Assembly: GCF_963675165.1 (NCBI RefSeq)
Contig: NC_087384.1
Coordinates: 1,820,501 to 1,884,500, forward strand
Source: Halichondria panicea
Taxonomy: Eukaryota; Porifera; Demospongiae; Suberitida; Halichondriidae
DNA length: 64,000 nt
Direction of reading: 5' to 3'
Below, piece by piece: positions 1-12,340 of the stretch. The first letter of the stretch is position 1. Each line of letters opens with the position of its first letter. The notes below the pieces were generated by a model. The model was given only the letters and a program-made list of their open reading frames with translations. It had not been told where the DNA came from and did not search any database. The translations under genes and the position numbers were made by a program.

Positions 1-1048
1 TTAGCCCGGACTATGTACACCTTGACCTATAAAATATCATACACGCAAGATTCTGATGACTCAAACAGAACGCATGGAGTTCCTGCAGTGTACGATATAA
101 GCGTTATAAAATTATAGGCATGCATGCAACACAAAGCATGGCATGCACATTAAAAATTAAAAATTCATTGTTATGTAATAGTACCTTCTGATCTTTTTTT
201 CTAAACTCCACTTGCCACTTGGAAGCGTTCATGCACACTAAATCTGTGCATGACTTCCAGGTTGTGTCTTGGCACACTATCTCGAAGGAACCGAAAAAAC
301 ATTGTCGGATCGTTTGGATAATCACTCCACCAAACTGGACTGATCAAGAGATCCACGTCGATGTAGCTCTTGTACTTGAACTGCACAGCATATCTTGTTA
401 TGTTGGGCTCTGTAATGACCCCTGCTCCAAACACCTATCGATTGCTAATGAAAGCTTCTAGCCGTCGTATGTGTTGGTCATATCCATCAGTTATGATAGT
501 ATCTCCGCTCACATCTGCATAACATGCATGTGTTATTCATGCACTTAAGCCACAACTATAATATATATGGGTGCGTGCATAGTGTATGCTTTTGATGATC
601 ATGTCTATAATTATATATAGTTTCGCCTCAAATTTTTTAAGCTAGATTTATAGGTGTATAGGGATTCCAGGTGCCCCTCTGAGTTAGCACTTCAACGTCG
701 CATGTGATATAGGCCCAGTGAATGGGCAGGTGTTGCATACTCTATATACAGCTACATGTACATGCATGCATGCATGCACGCAGGTTTGCTTGCCGTGAGA
801 GTAGAGCACCAGGTCGATGTCAAAGCTTCCAGGTACAATTGTTCCATGTCCCATAGAGCCAGCTTTTACGATCTCGCTCACTCTAATTTTTGGATGAGTA
901 TAGCTTGACAAATTAAGCTGCATTTTGAACATATTATATAATTATACAGATTTCTGCATGCATATCTCATTATTACCTGTAGAGTAGACACCAACTCCCT
1001 AATGGCTGCTTCAGCCTCAGCATGTGTAGGTTTCCTAAAGTAGGCCAT
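1..1048 (-). pseudogene. OAS-like (2'-5'-oligoadenylate synthetase family) gene, 5' part, broken
   Basis: OAS enzymes join ATP into 2'-5' oligoadenylates. Exon 1 is 1048-977 (starts MAYFRKPTHAEAEA, donor gtaata). Exon 2 is 917-794 and holds the nucleotidyltransferase motif GSMGHGT, then FDID. Exon 3 starts at 514 and contains IDVDLLISP, the third-acid strand. Exon phases match the intact OAS-like gene at 8600-11374 (phase 0, then phase 1). Exon 2 appears to end at a GC donor (G|GCAAGC) where the intact gene has GT. An in-frame TAG at 437-435 interrupts exon 3, and downstream homology (MNASKWQVEF, near 200-230) lies in another frame. I therefore call a pseudogene; a sequencing error is the alternative. 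The rest lies beyond the left edge. Confidence 0.6.
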
Positions 1049-1721
1049 CTTGAACTTATAAATTTCTGTCTGAGACTGCTGCCTAATTTGTTAATTGCTA
1101 ACAGTTGCTCTCTTTTATATTAGTTTCATAGATTCCAAGATTCTAGAAGGTTCTCTGTAATGGTGACTATTGTGGTCTATGTTGTATAATTATCAGGTTT
1201 TAGGGGTATATTCCTGAAAATAATCAGTTCTAGTAATCTCTCTTTCCTGTGCAGTACTCAGTACATGTAATACAAAGGCCAAGATCATTATCTACTACAA
1301 GGGCCAATAAACTGCTTGTGGCATGAATTGCCATGTAATAACTAATTTGTTGCCTTGAAAACCATTTTCTGATATATATAGAAACCAGCATAGAGACCAC
1401 TTGCTGCATATAGATGTGAAAAAAAAAGTAATTTGGTAGTTTTTGTTCTGTTTTTGGTGGCTGGATTTACAATAATTATATAAACAGTGGTTTGCAGAAC
1501 AGTTGTCATATTATACTCAGAGTAGCAGTAGGCGGTGACTTTTACAAGGTTACTTTGCCCCAGTGCAACATGTCCCTGGTTAAAACATGTGCAATTCAAG
1601 TAACCCACGTGCTGGGTTACAACAACAGATAAAAGTATACACATTTAAAACAAGTAGAAATACTAAGCTACAGGTTGTTGTAACCAGCCATATAGGTTCT
1701 TTTAAGCATATTTGGTAATGG

Positions 1722-1945
1722 CAAGGGCGTATAAAAGAAGAGAGGGCATGCATGCAACTCCATATGAGCAGAGTTCAAACGTGGGCAGATGAATGTGCAT
1801 GACTGGCATGAAATGCGAAATTTCTATTTTTAGCACTTCATGCAAATTAATGCACACATTCCTCTGCCCACGTTTGAACTCTGCTAGCTACGTGTACTAA
1901 TATAGTGGAGTTGCATGCTCTCTCTTCAATCTTTTATACGCCCTT
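1722..1945. mobile_element. Foldback MITE with 8-bp target duplication
   Basis: The terminal inverted repeats read CAAGGGCGTATAAAAG on the left and its complement at 1931-1945. Longer imperfect arms continue inward. GGTAATGG flanks both ends, an 8-bp duplication typical of hAT elements. Fragments of the right arm recur near 15590-15640 and 21710-21790. Confidence 0.65.
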
Positions 1946-2960
1946 GGTAATGGGTCGTAGCAACTTCCCATAGGTAGAAACATCCAGCTATATGTAGGTT
2001 TTAGCAACCATGCACAGCAGCAGCCATACGTAGAAGTACCCGCCCATGCAGCTATAGGTTGTAGCAACCTCCCGTAGGTAGTATAGCTAATCGGTCAAAA
2101 CAACCGCGCTAAAATTATAGGTTCTTTTGACTCACATTTCATCACTCATGCATAATTATTGTAGAAAAACTCAGTGCCGTGTCGTGACATACATGTAAGT
2201 GTGTGCTAATTACAATCATCACAAAAACAAGAAACTGATAACGTACTTACATACAGTACATTCAGCCTATAGAGTAAATAAACGCAATTTGGTGCGTAAT
2301 GGTACATAAATGTAAATATTTTGGGATTGGAACATTTCTAAGAAAATATGATGATATACCATTGTGTTGGTGAACAAATTATCTAAAAGTCCAAAAAGAT
2401 TTCCATGGCAACCAAAGGTGGTGGGTATGTGGTGGTTTATATAACACCAACATTTTTTTATAGTGGATAATCGCTTAGCAATGGAAAACACCATCGTTTT
2501 CGGCTAAGGTATGGAATTTTGGCACAACATTCCTGAATAGTTAACCTAACATAATTATGCATGCATGTACACGTCTCACTACAAGGAGGATATGCATCAA
2601 TATAATTATCGTCCGCTACTGTGCATGGTTACTCCGAGGACAAGGATAAGATTCAATGGTTGTTCCCACGCAAGAGGAGGATAAAGTGAGGAAAAGAACT
2701 GATTGAGGGAGCGGAAGAAAATGGTGACCCTCGCCTTGAGGCAGTACCTCACCAAGCAGCCAAGGTGTGTGTGTGTGTGTGTGTTGGAAAAAGTGTGTGT
2801 GGTCAGTGATGATATTCAAGAGACGGGCGGACTGAGAACAGTGTTCTGTGCAGACTGTCTCTAATTCTGAGACCATTACCAGTAACTTTCTGCGGTGTCG
2901 ATTCTGCCGCTTTTTAGAATGTTCTGTCACTGTTAACAAGAGCTAGATATTGCGACTGAG

Positions 2961-3450
2961 ATGTGCTTCATAAAGAAAATACCGAGTATACTACTCTTGG
3001 AAAGTTGTCTGAACATAAAATGTATGTGCTGTGGGCCATTGAAGGTCAGTTTTTTTTTAATTTTGCATATTAATCCCTCTATGAGGCTACTCAAAGCTAT
3101 ATTGCCTAGCTTCTTTCATGAAATAGACTCTATGTACACTACTTTAATGTATGGTCTTTCCCCTTTCTTGTTTGCTTTAGAGAAACTTGAGATTTCCACT
3201 AGAGTTTAGTCTAACTGTAAAGGCCGTTATGCTTTCACTTTAATCCCTCTATTCTAACACTGATCAATTATTAGCCCTTTTGGCATTCATAGCAAGGGAG
3301 AATAGTCTTTACTGTATCGTAATGCATACTTACTTTTAATAGGAATGCCACACGGAAGAAGATATCAGCATTGGAAAAACTGAAGCTGCAAGAGATAGAC
3401 GGCTGGCTTGGTGTGCCAAAGATGAAAGTTCAAACGAAGTTATCAAGTGA
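2961..3450 (+). CDS. Possible small two-exon gene, unrecognised
   Basis: An ATG at 2961 opens 28 codons ending at a plausible donor (GAAG|GTCAGT, 3044). A well-formed acceptor at 3342 opens 36 codons in the same phase to a TGA at 3448-3450. The second part is charged and protein-like (ISIGKTEAARDRRLAW). The first is cysteine-rich (CMCCGPLK). I recognise no family, and the match of splice phase is the main support. The strand reads through repeats on both sides, so this could be a transposon remnant or chance. Confidence 0.2.
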
Positions 3451-4444
3451 TTCTAATATTACATTGTGTCCTTTGGTAAGTCCTCTGATAATAACTTTTA
3501 CCGATCATGAACCAACTACAAATGTATGTCTACATTAATCATTATTTTTTTAAATAAAACAACCACTTTTTAATACAATTATAATAATTATGGAAGTTGT
3601 ACTGTATAGAACTTAAAGCAGTATCTCATTCTAATCCTTTTCATTATCCTGTGAATATAGAGACCGTAGTCATTCTTTTATTGAGCCCAAAACTCTTCAG
3701 TCTTATCGTGGAAGTGTATTTTCAGTGTATTATTATTCCTGTCAGAAGTTACCAGGTCTAAGCAGACTTCTCAGCATTCTGACTATTTTAGCTTGTCTAT
3801 TATGACTTCTAATATGACCTGAGCAAGATATCTTACCATGGTAGCCCTTTGATGAGAAGAAGACAAGCTTTGATTCACTGCCACAGCAGCCTCTCTTATT
3901 GGCGCCAATCTCGCGCGCAATGTATCGCTAAATAATGATTACATCACCGTAACGCGCCTGGATTCAACCACGCCCATCGTTTCCAATCCCTTTCTCTTCC
4001 TTCATCTATGGTTTAACTACCTTAAACATCATTTAATCTACAGTACACTGAGTAATAAATATGCAAGCCATGCACTCGAAACAATAGGGTCACAATGAAT
4101 ATGGCACCTGGGAGACGAGAAATATTACCACAGAAGACGCACCTGTTGGCGCAGGCCAGACCATGCAGGTGTACGTGGTTTCCATGTATCAATGACTCTT
4201 GATACTGCATGTAGAACAAATACTGTTACGGCCACCTCTCCCCCTCAGAACAGACTTGGTCCATAGATATACATCTTCACCTCAGAGGAACCAACCACAA
4301 GATAGCTGTTTTTGTGATTACAGACGAAAATAAGTGTTCTTGCTTAGCAGCCTAGGCGTAACGCGCTTAGACTTCAAAGGGTTTCACCCACACAACGTAC
4401 AAAACGTGACGTCAAATGACGTGCGTTTTCAATCCCTTTCTCTT

Positions 4445-4860
4445 CCTTCATCTATGGTTAAACAAGGTTAATCGAGGTACTCCGCTTGCCCTGCCTACTG
4501 CATTATGTACTGCCCAGCATCTACGCGCATGTGCAATTATCTCTACACCTCGTGCTTGATTATAGCTATCTGAGTTAAAGCCCCACACCCAACCCTCCCT
4601 TGGTTTCTATACACTTCTCTGTCGTTACGACATGATTGAGCCGTGGCTATGACTGTTGGCTAGGCCACCTCTTTACCCCCAAGTACTTAATTAGGGGAGC
4701 AACATAATTATTAAAAACGCTTAATTATTATCTAATTAGCGAGGTTGCACTCCTTTAATTAATTAGAGGGGCTTCCTAACAATAATAACGGCCTTCAGTC
4801 ATGGTCCGGCTCACCCTCCAAGGGGCGTTGCGGTAATGGGTAGCTGTACTCAACGCTTAC
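4445..4860. repeat. Dispersed repeat, about 400 bp, second copy at 30908-31310
   Basis: Shares long near-identical blocks with 30908-31310 in the same orientation, for example GTGGCTAGGCCAC-like and AATTAATTAGAGGGG segments and GTCATGGTCCGGCT. No reading frame is apparent. The stretch 3480-4445 before it holds no gene I can support; it contains a copy of the motif CGTTTCCAATCCCT that also recurs near 34050. Confidence 0.55.
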
Positions 4861-4979
4861 AGCGGTACCTAGAGCAATATATAACTATGTAGTGGTAATG
4901 GTATCTAGTCGGGTGCATGGCTTGCATATTTATTACTGGTGTACTGTAGATTACTGAACATTTTGCAATTTGCTGCATG

Positions 4980-5400
4980 CAAACTCAAAAAGTGGGTAAT
5001 GATCAACCATAATTGTTGTTAAAAAGATCGATGCCAAAAGTTCAAGTCTAATTAATGGCTGTCATCAGCACTGCAGAGCCTTGCAGCTCTTTTCTCACTC
5101 TCGAAGCTACCAATACCTAGGTTCCTAAGTAGAGTAGCAACACTCGGTAAACAAGTTTGGCTACGTGCTCTTCGGAAAAAACTGCATGCAATGGCATTCC
5201 AATTAAGTAAGCAAAACTAGGCATAACTCGAGAACGAAGCATTATTGACTCAAAGAAAACATGACTAGAAGCCTATTAGAAACTCTTACTTGCACTTATT
5301 GATCGAGCAGCTGTAGCACTCTGCACAGACACACACAAACACACTACCGTATACCTCGCTTACGCATGCACACCGAAGCATAATAATAATAGATAATATA
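4980..5400. repeat. Dispersed repeat family R1, copy 1
   Basis: Shares ordered blocks (GATTGTTGTTAAAAA, AACTCGAGAACGAAGCATTA, CTTACTTGCACTT, a CA-rich tail, then GAAGCATAATAA) with copies near 12000-12340, 25640-26220, 27901-28080, 28928-30400 and 50865-51155. Full copies carry one end reading GAAAGCACC..GGTGC and GCCTCGGTGGAGG. Non-coding, probably a non-autonomous transposon. Confidence 0.5.
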
Positions 5401-5543
5401 TATACATGGTTGCATGCGCTGGTCCATAATTATACAAACACTAATGTATGCGTGAGTATAATATATAGCTAAGGTTACAAATGTGCATGCAGCTGTTGGA
5501 ATATCCTATATTATATAGCGTATAATAGCACATTGTAAAGTGT

Positions 5544-5716
5544 CTACTGCTGCTGGACGTCTATGGTGAGGTCAATGTTGTCCACCTTCGTAGCAAATTC
5601 CTGCCATCCTTTGTCCTTCCTCCGACCAGACATGCCACTGACGTACACATTGTTGGTGGGATTGGCCGGCCACCACGGAGCAGGAAGGAGGTGAGAGTAC
5701 TTCTCTCGGATCATCT
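5544..5716 (-). pseudogene. Orphan OAS-like C-terminal exon
   Basis: Reads MIREKYSHLL, then the OAS C-terminal signature PANPTNNVYVSG, ending VDNIDLTIDVQQQ and a stop at 5544-5546. The corresponding signature in the intact gene is DPANPTHNLYLTG. No N-terminal or catalytic exons are recognisable on the minus strand between here and 8600; that space holds a MITE and a gag-like remnant. It is probably the last exon of a third OAS copy whose body was lost. The acceptor position, around 5716-5735, is uncertain. Confidence 0.6.
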
Positions 5717-5928
5717 TTAGCCCAGAGTCTTTAGCTCTGGACTATTAAGCGTAATAGTGCATGCAAGGTACATGTATGTCATCATTATAGTGCTTCATAT
5801 CAATTATTGTTTCAATAATGTAAGGTACTTTACTTTTGAGGAACTAAAATACAGTTTCCGTGGATTGGCTTCGAACCTTAAAAATTGTGCTCCTCGAAAA
5901 TAAAGCACTATAAAGGACTGTATATATA

Positions 5929-6299
5929 CAGTAGAACCTCGCTAATCCGAATAAGGGGGACTAAACCCCCATTCAAATATACATGAAAATTTTGGATGTC
6001 ATTAAGTATCATTAACAAAGAACACTCACATGCACATGCATGCATGTAATATTACTGTGGCCAGAAGGAAAGCTGCTAGCTAATTTTATCTCAAATTTCT
6101 AATATACAGCGAGTCTTGTGAGCTCTTTTCGTTTTCTTTGCAGTATAGCCATTGTATTCAGTGAGGTATTGAGCAGTTTATTAATAAAGTGCGCATGTGC
6201 AGTAGTCTATTCTACAGCCCTCTTCTTTTCAGTTTAATATTATTTTTTGTCCGGTCTCCGAACTTTAAAAAGGGTCCAGATTAGCTAGGTTCTATACTG
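5929..6299. mobile_element. pogo/mariner-type MITE, copy 1
   Basis: Flanked by TA; begins CAGTAGAACCTCGCTAATCC and ends with a diverged complement (TAGCTAGGTTCTATACTG). Clearly homologous along its length to 20777-21161, sharing ATTACTGTGGCCAGAAGG and GAGTCTTGTGAGCTC. Confidence 0.75.
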
Positions 6300-6349
6300 T
6301 ACTTAAAGGTGGCATAAAATTGGGTATTAATTTCTGCTAATTCTGCAAA

Positions 6350-6630
6350 TGAGAGTAAAATCGCAAAAATGTGTACTCGTAAATGATGTTCTTGCGTACT
6401 TGGAAAAATTCCTCACATTTTTCCACTACTGCAGCATACTGTCTTCGCTCCTCAGCAGTAATATTAGTGAACACTAGGACTGACTCCGCTTCTTCTCCTA
6501 AAATGTATTGACTTGTTTCGACTGTGACTCTCCTGCAAGGCCTGATGCTTCTCGAAATTGTTCAAACTGTCTTTTCCAGCATGGCCAGGCATCAGGTGTC
6601 TGATTTTTTTTCCAAAAAATGGGACGTAGA
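6350..6630 (-). pseudogene. gag-like retroelement remnant, frameshifted
   Basis: On the minus strand one frame reads FEQFREASGLAGESQSKQV and then stops. The adjacent frame continues with LGEEAESVLVFTNITAEERR and FFQVRKN. This resembles the N-terminal gag-like domain of Ty3/gypsy-like polyproteins in invertebrates (a family-level resemblance from memory). The frame change and the absence of neighbouring pol domains mark it as a dead fragment. Confidence 0.5.
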
Positions 6631-6989
6631 CAAAATTTAGACGTAGACATAAACACAGCACACAACTGAAAAATGACATAGGTTATAGGACATAGGTTAT
6701 AGGCTAGTGGTGATTTTTGGTACACATGCAGTTAATTCATGTACACTATTGATTATAATTATAAACTCTAAGAAGAGGCCATAATTATACCTGTCCTCAC
6801 ACTTTGTAAAAACAGGTAAACTTTCCCCACAGTCCCCGTGATACTCTTGGAGTGTGCTAGCAAGGAGATGAAATATAGGAGTTTGGCTCATTGGGTTCCA
6901 CTGTCTTGTCACTTTTATACGCTCATGCTTTTTCCCTTCGAATCAGCTTGTGTATATCTACGTTGTGAATCGAATTTGTATTGTACAGT

Positions 6990-7140
6990 GGCCCAGAGAG
7001 TACGATTAACCTTTACTAGCGGACAGTATACGATGACCTTCGATAGTAGAGAGTTGACCTTAGCTAGTGGACAGTGCGATTAACCTTCGCTAGTGGAGAG
7101 TTCATTTTTCAGTCTAGTGAAAGCTTACCTTAGCTAGAGA
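6990..7140. repeat. Short degenerate tandem repeat
   Basis: Three to four imperfect units of the type GATTAACCTTCGCTAGTGGA followed by CAGT lie head to tail. No coding role is visible. Confidence 0.4.
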
Positions 7141-7653
7141 CATTTAGGGGGGTGCTGATTTTTTTGACTTTTGCTACATTTTTATAGAGCCAGGCACTTT
7201 TAATACACTCACTACGCTCAGGGTACTACAGCAGTGCCTTTGCATGACATTCTAAATTCCGTAGACACATCCGAAACAGTATATAACTATTTTAATTTCT
7301 AGTCTATAATTATAATTATTATAATATATATATACCTTAATCTTAAACATTTTTATAGCTGCATGTAACTTTGTGTGTTTCTACTTTGTCCACCATGGAG
7401 TCTCTATATATATAGCTTGTTTTATTGTTTCACTGTGTTCCAGATGCACCTTCAAATACAATTCCTTACAATTGGTGATCATGCTGTTTGCTCTGCCATT
7501 CATATAATCTGCTATCCACTGCTCTTGTTTCTTGTCAGAAGGATACAAACTTTGATATTTCGATATAGATCTACTTCACTCACTTTATTACAGGAATATT
7601 CCAAACTTGACCTTATTACTCAAAGATGGCTTCCCGTGCATGCTCATGAAGCT

Positions 7654-7706
7654 TAGACTCGCAAGCCGTCACTGTTGCAGGTGAACAGTGACGGCTTGCG
7701 AGTCTA
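7654..7706. mobile_element. 53-bp palindromic mini-element with 9-bp target duplication
   Basis: Perfect 23-nt arms (7654-7676 and 7684-7706, starting TAGACTCGCAAGCCGTCACT) enclose a 7-nt loop. CATGAAGCT is duplicated exactly at 7645-7653 and 7707-7715. The ends match the palindrome at 53600-53697, and a similar one lies at 43519-43584. A 9-bp duplication fits Mutator-type transposition. Confidence 0.75.
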
Positions 7707-7715
7707 CATGAAGCT

Positions 7716-8599
7716 TATGAAAGCTCTGATTCTCCTGGCTCTTGTCCAGTTATTCCATGGTGAATACCTATATAGCAACTCAGTGTCTGACAAGTTTCTG
7801 AAGAACGGCGGCGGATGTCATCTGGTATTGAATGGAATGGAGTTTTTAGGGATCAAACTGTACTGACAATTTAATATACTATTATTCCATGACTGAGATC
7901 ATGCCTTCACACTGTATACTGTGTATGTAGATCTATATATAAGCTTACTACTCGTTACTAAATGTTAGTTTTGACTTTACCATACTCTTAAACTCGCTAG
8001 CTAGCTACTCGCAGCCACTGAGTAGCCCACTGGCTGCGACTCGACTCAGTCTCTTGCATGTATTTACGTTGTAGGTGAATATGTAGATAGATAATGATTA
8101 TATATATATAATTATAATTATATCTGTTTATATCATGCCATTGTCCTCGTGAGCCCTAGGAATAGGTCTGGAGACTCTTGCAGCATTTCCGTGCATGTGC
8201 TCTGCAGAATGTGGCCATGCAGAGCCAATGAAATGCATATCCTATGTCTTGTGATTTTTAACCCAAATAAATGCGAGTATTGCCTCTTGAATACGAAAAA
8301 TGAGAGTATTGCTACATCTACTCCTTCTTTACAACCTCCAATATCACAAGTTTTAACTAATTATTGACATTCCAAGAGCATGTAGGTACATGGACTGCTG
8401 CAAGAGTCTCCAGGCCTTTTCTTCTCTTGCCCCTCGGCCGCTCTCCCCTCTGAGAAAAGGTCTGGCCCCCATGCATGCAGGCTAATATTTTCTATATTGA
8501 AATCACACCCACGTATACTGCATGGTGAAACGCCCCTATTCGTATGTTAATTTTTTTGATAGAATAGTTATAGACACAATTACGCTGTGATAATTATAT
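7716..8599. other. Intergenic stretch, no gene seen
   Basis: No splice-consistent coding signal on either strand. Short AT-rich tracts and (TA)n runs only. The 3' end of the intact OAS-like gene is at 8600. Confidence 0.4.
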
Positions 8600-11374
8600 T
8601 CATTCTACTGGTTTACTTAAGTCTAGCGTTCCAATGTTTCTGATTAGAGAACTCCAATCCCCCGTCCCAGTGTCGTATTCTCCACACCTTTTGTAGGGCT
8701 CAAAATTTGCGAGCCCTGTAAGGTACAGATTATGTGTGGGGTTAGCCGGGTCAATAATGCGAGGTGCCCTCGGGGGAACTAGGGTAGGGTACTGCTTCAT
8801 AGCGTAGCACTGCTCCCAGTATATGCTGCATGTGTGTATGTGTGTGTGTGCGTGCGTACGTGGGGGGGGGGGATTAAATTTGTGACAGTTGGTACTATTT
8901 ATAATATAACAGTGTATGATGTCATGTATGATGTCATAGGAACTACGTATCAGCAGTTGATCTTATGTAAAGTTCAGTTGTGCAATGATTATCAATTTGA
9001 TTAAGTGAGTCTATCCTGCTACAATAACTAGCCAAGGCACACGTCTACAAATTTTACTGTAGAAAAGAGCTTGGTTCACTTATAAGATTAAGGCACAGGT
9101 TGTACTTCACTTGATTATCCGGACACCTTAATTTCCAGAGGCAGGCCAGATATCTGAATAATTATATACCGGATAATCAAATGGATAAACCACGCCTTTA
9201 TCTACCCACTTAACAAACAGCAGTGCAAATTTAGTGTATGTGGTCGTCTGCACATGCGCAGAAAATATGTCTCCATGCATGGTGCATGCAGCATGGTAAC
9301 AGATATAATGCGCATGCACATTTAATGGACTCGCTCATTTTCTGATTATTAGTTAAACATGATTATATCGTGGTGAAAATATGACAAGTCGAGTAGCCGA
9401 GGTTCCACTTTATATACTGTTATAGCAACAGCTTGTCGCCTTTATGTTAAATGAATAACCGGCTATAACTCACTTGACTTTGTCACAGTTGTATACAATA
9501 CTCTTTAGCTCTTCTGTGGCACTGCAAGTAATTTCATTACATGCAGTTGGTGCAAATCAGTGATTGCTACCATATGTACATTATATAAACAATTTGTTCA
9601 TTTATTAATACTTTTTAGTAATCAGCTATAATTATAGCACTTAAAGTTGCAGAAATATAATTTATACTGGGCAATGTATATAATTATGTTGTATATATAT
9701 ATATTATACAGTAGTATGTTTTCGATTTATGTAATTATTAGCTAGGCCTATATATATACTATGCTCTCATAGTTACTTCCTTACCTGCCCACTAACTGTA
9801 CATGCATGCATGTACTTATAGCTATATATACCTCCCTTATTCACCCACTCATTGATGTACATTGTACCCATTGTACCCTTGGTTACCTCTCTACCTGCCC
9901 ACTCACTGTTGTGCCAGTGTCTCTGGACTGAGTGTGGAGAACACGCCCAGTGTCTTGTGAGCATTCTCGTAGGCGTGGATGACCAGGAGGGAGAGCAGAT
10001 AGGAGGAGGGCCTCCCTCGTCCCCCTGTACACTGCCTCCACTTGAGCGCACGCCATGCCTTTGCTCGACGAATGAACTCACGGCAAAAATTACCTCTCTA
10101 AATGAGATAAACAACAAAACTCACACTGCATTAATTTTATTATAATCATAGTGATGATACTTTTTTTATGTATTAATGAAATTATCTGTATAATGGCAGA
10201 ACTGCTTTCTCATAATCATGCTTGTAAGCAAGACTAAAACGTCTCCTATACTTTCACATATAAGATACCTATAGTATAGTAAACGGTGTCTTTCTCACCC
10301 GAGTAGCTTGATTTTTTAGAAACTGGATCTGCCATTTTGCAGCACACTGAGTAAACCTATACAAAGACAGACCAAAGCGTAATAATAAATTACCTGCCAA
10401 TTAGTACCAACTCACAATTTTTTGTGTGCTGGTCTCAAAGTCTCTAGGAAGGTGTAGAAGTCAGCTGGCTTTCTCCAATTTGGACTGACCATAATCTCAA
10501 TCTCAATCCCTTCAAATGTGAATTGCAACCCCTTGTCTGTGAGGGCATGGAATTCGAACCCCTCAGCTAGGTCTTTCTCCGAGTGCATTAACTGATTGAT
10601 CTGGTTTAGCCAGAGTCCATAGCCATTCCTTATCACCTCCTTAATTGTGATGTCTGTGAGAGGGTTAGCGTTGAAATGTAGCTATATGCAGAGTTAAATT
10701 GTCGACAAAACTCTTTTAACTGCTTGAAAAAACAGGTGGTTATGGTAATAAGCCTCTGCATGGTATATATATACCTGGTGAGTATATGATGATGTCAGCA
10801 TCGTATTGTTCTGGTAACTCTGTCCTTGTGCCTAGCGACCCTCCTAGTACTATCTCCGGTACTCGTAGGCCGCACCTTACAGGCAACTTTTGCTGAAAAT
10901 GGTCACTAACATAAAATTTATTTCAGTATACCTGTATATATAGTGCAAAATGTTCGAGGCACTATATTTCGTAGAAAGGCCTCTAAAAGCATTTCGTTGC
11001 ATAATGTTCGTGGGTTGTTAAAATTAAGCCCTTTGAAAATTTTGCGCTATACGTTATATATATATATCGTGTACGATAACTATAATTATCTATTAGAGCT
11101 ATAGAATAATCTCAAAAGTTTCTGCGCATTATTGCTGAGCTAATGTCTTAAAAATTAGTTGCTTTGTGTTCAAATTCTTAATCGGCTAAAGCGCTTGACA
11201 TGCATCTATGTGGTGAAACTTGTATATTATACTTATACGTAACTGCTTGGGATACATTTGTTCACTAACAGTTATTTCTTATATACGTACCTTAAGCAGA
11301 TCCATCATAGCCTCCATTATTTCTAGGGCCTCTTCTATTGTCATGTCAACCACTGGTGAGCACCTCTCTGCCAT
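8600..11374 (-). CDS. OAS-like nucleotidyltransferase, complete five-exon gene
   Basis: Exons: 11374-11291, 10892-10775, 10653-10416, 10095-9907, 8825-8600. They total 855 nt, 284 aa plus stop, with GT-AG introns and matching phases throughout. Exon 2 carries the polymerase-beta-type motif (GGS at 45-47, DAD at 59-61). Exon 3 has the third-acid strand GIEIEIMVSP (116-125). Exon 4 (REFIRRAKAWRALKWRQ) matches the helical segment before the C-terminal domain. Exon 5 has the OAS C-terminal signature PRIIDPANPTHNLYLTG. The family makes 2'-5' oligoadenylates, in vertebrates on sensing double-stranded RNA. The third acid is Glu (E118 or E120) where the broken copy at 1-1048 has Asp (IDVDLL), so activity cannot be assumed. 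Length is shorter than the roughly 350-400 aa of vertebrate OAS1. No regulatory site is visible. Confidence 0.85.
10937..11057. repeat. MITE fragment in OAS-like intron 1
   Basis: Contains GGCCTCTAAAAGCATTTCGT and ends TTTTGCGCTATACG. These blocks match the full-length element at 29492-29725. Confidence 0.5.
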
Positions 11375-11999
11375 TTTGTATACAATGCTAACTGATCTGT
11401 GTAGCTATTAACTCTTGATTTGATAATCGCTTCGACTAGTTATTAACTTCAACTTTTTTTTAATCTTTAAAGCTGTCAATGTCGTAGTAAAACACACTGT
11501 ATCTAGTTAATGATGCACACCAGCAACACTGTTGTCTATACTCACACTTGTACATGCAGCCGTCAAGTTTGCACTGCATGCTTATAATAACTGTCTATTG
11601 AGCTGCAATAAACATTCGTATTCATTGCCAAACTCGCACATTCCTCAAACTTTCATTGTTTAACTAGATGTCTGTGTTGTACTTTTAAGATGTAGAATGT
11701 CTTCTTGTTACAAAATTGGTCAGCTGCCCAAATATTATCATTTGTGAGCTTGCCAGGGAATGTTGTCACTCACGCCCTCTTTATAGCTACCAGCCAATCC
11801 ATCATAATTATAACACAATAATAATTATTGCCATACGTTTTGGAGCATTCAACGTGTTCAGTTAGTGTCATTATAACAGCAGCGAGGTATAATTATGGTA
11901 CGTAGTCTTAGACTATAAGTGTGTGTTGTGTGTGTGAGTAGAGTGTTACAGTTGCTCAGTGAGTGCACGTAAGAGTTTCTAGTCGCGATTACAATATGT

Positions 12000-12340
12000 G
12001 GATTTGCAAAATAATGCTTCTTTCTCGAGTTGTATATGTGGGCTTACTTGGAATGCCATTGTAGCCTTTCAGAACAGTTGCGTAGCAAAATTTATCCATG
12101 GAGTGTTGCTACTCTACTTAGTAGCACCAAAACGCTATAGCTATTGGTAGCTACAAGAGTGACCAAAAAGCTGCACTGAGCTGTTTCATGCTGTAGCCAT
12201 TACTTCAAAGTTTTGGCATCTTTTTAGCAACAATCGTGGTCGATCATTTACCACTTTTTGAATGTAAAATCGATAATATTTATAGCTTCATATTTTATGC
12301 CTCCCCATCGAGGCATCAGCATCCACGGTGCTTTCATAAT
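12000..12340. repeat. Dispersed repeat family R1, inverted copy
   Basis: Contains the R1 blocks in reverse complement: TTGCAAAATAATGCTTC, AGTGTTGCTAC, TTTTTAGCAACAATCGTGG, then GAGGCATCAGCATCCACGGT and GCTTTCATAAT. Confidence 0.5.

Noticed and set aside
7375-7656. 93-codon plus-strand frame before the first palindrome
   Set aside because: Hydrophobic, low-information translation with no family match and no splice support; kept only as context for the palindrome's TAG.
9773-10117. Overlapping frames of about 100 codons on both strands
   Set aside because: Shadows of OAS-like exon 10095-9907, which is read in a third frame fixed by splice phase and motif.
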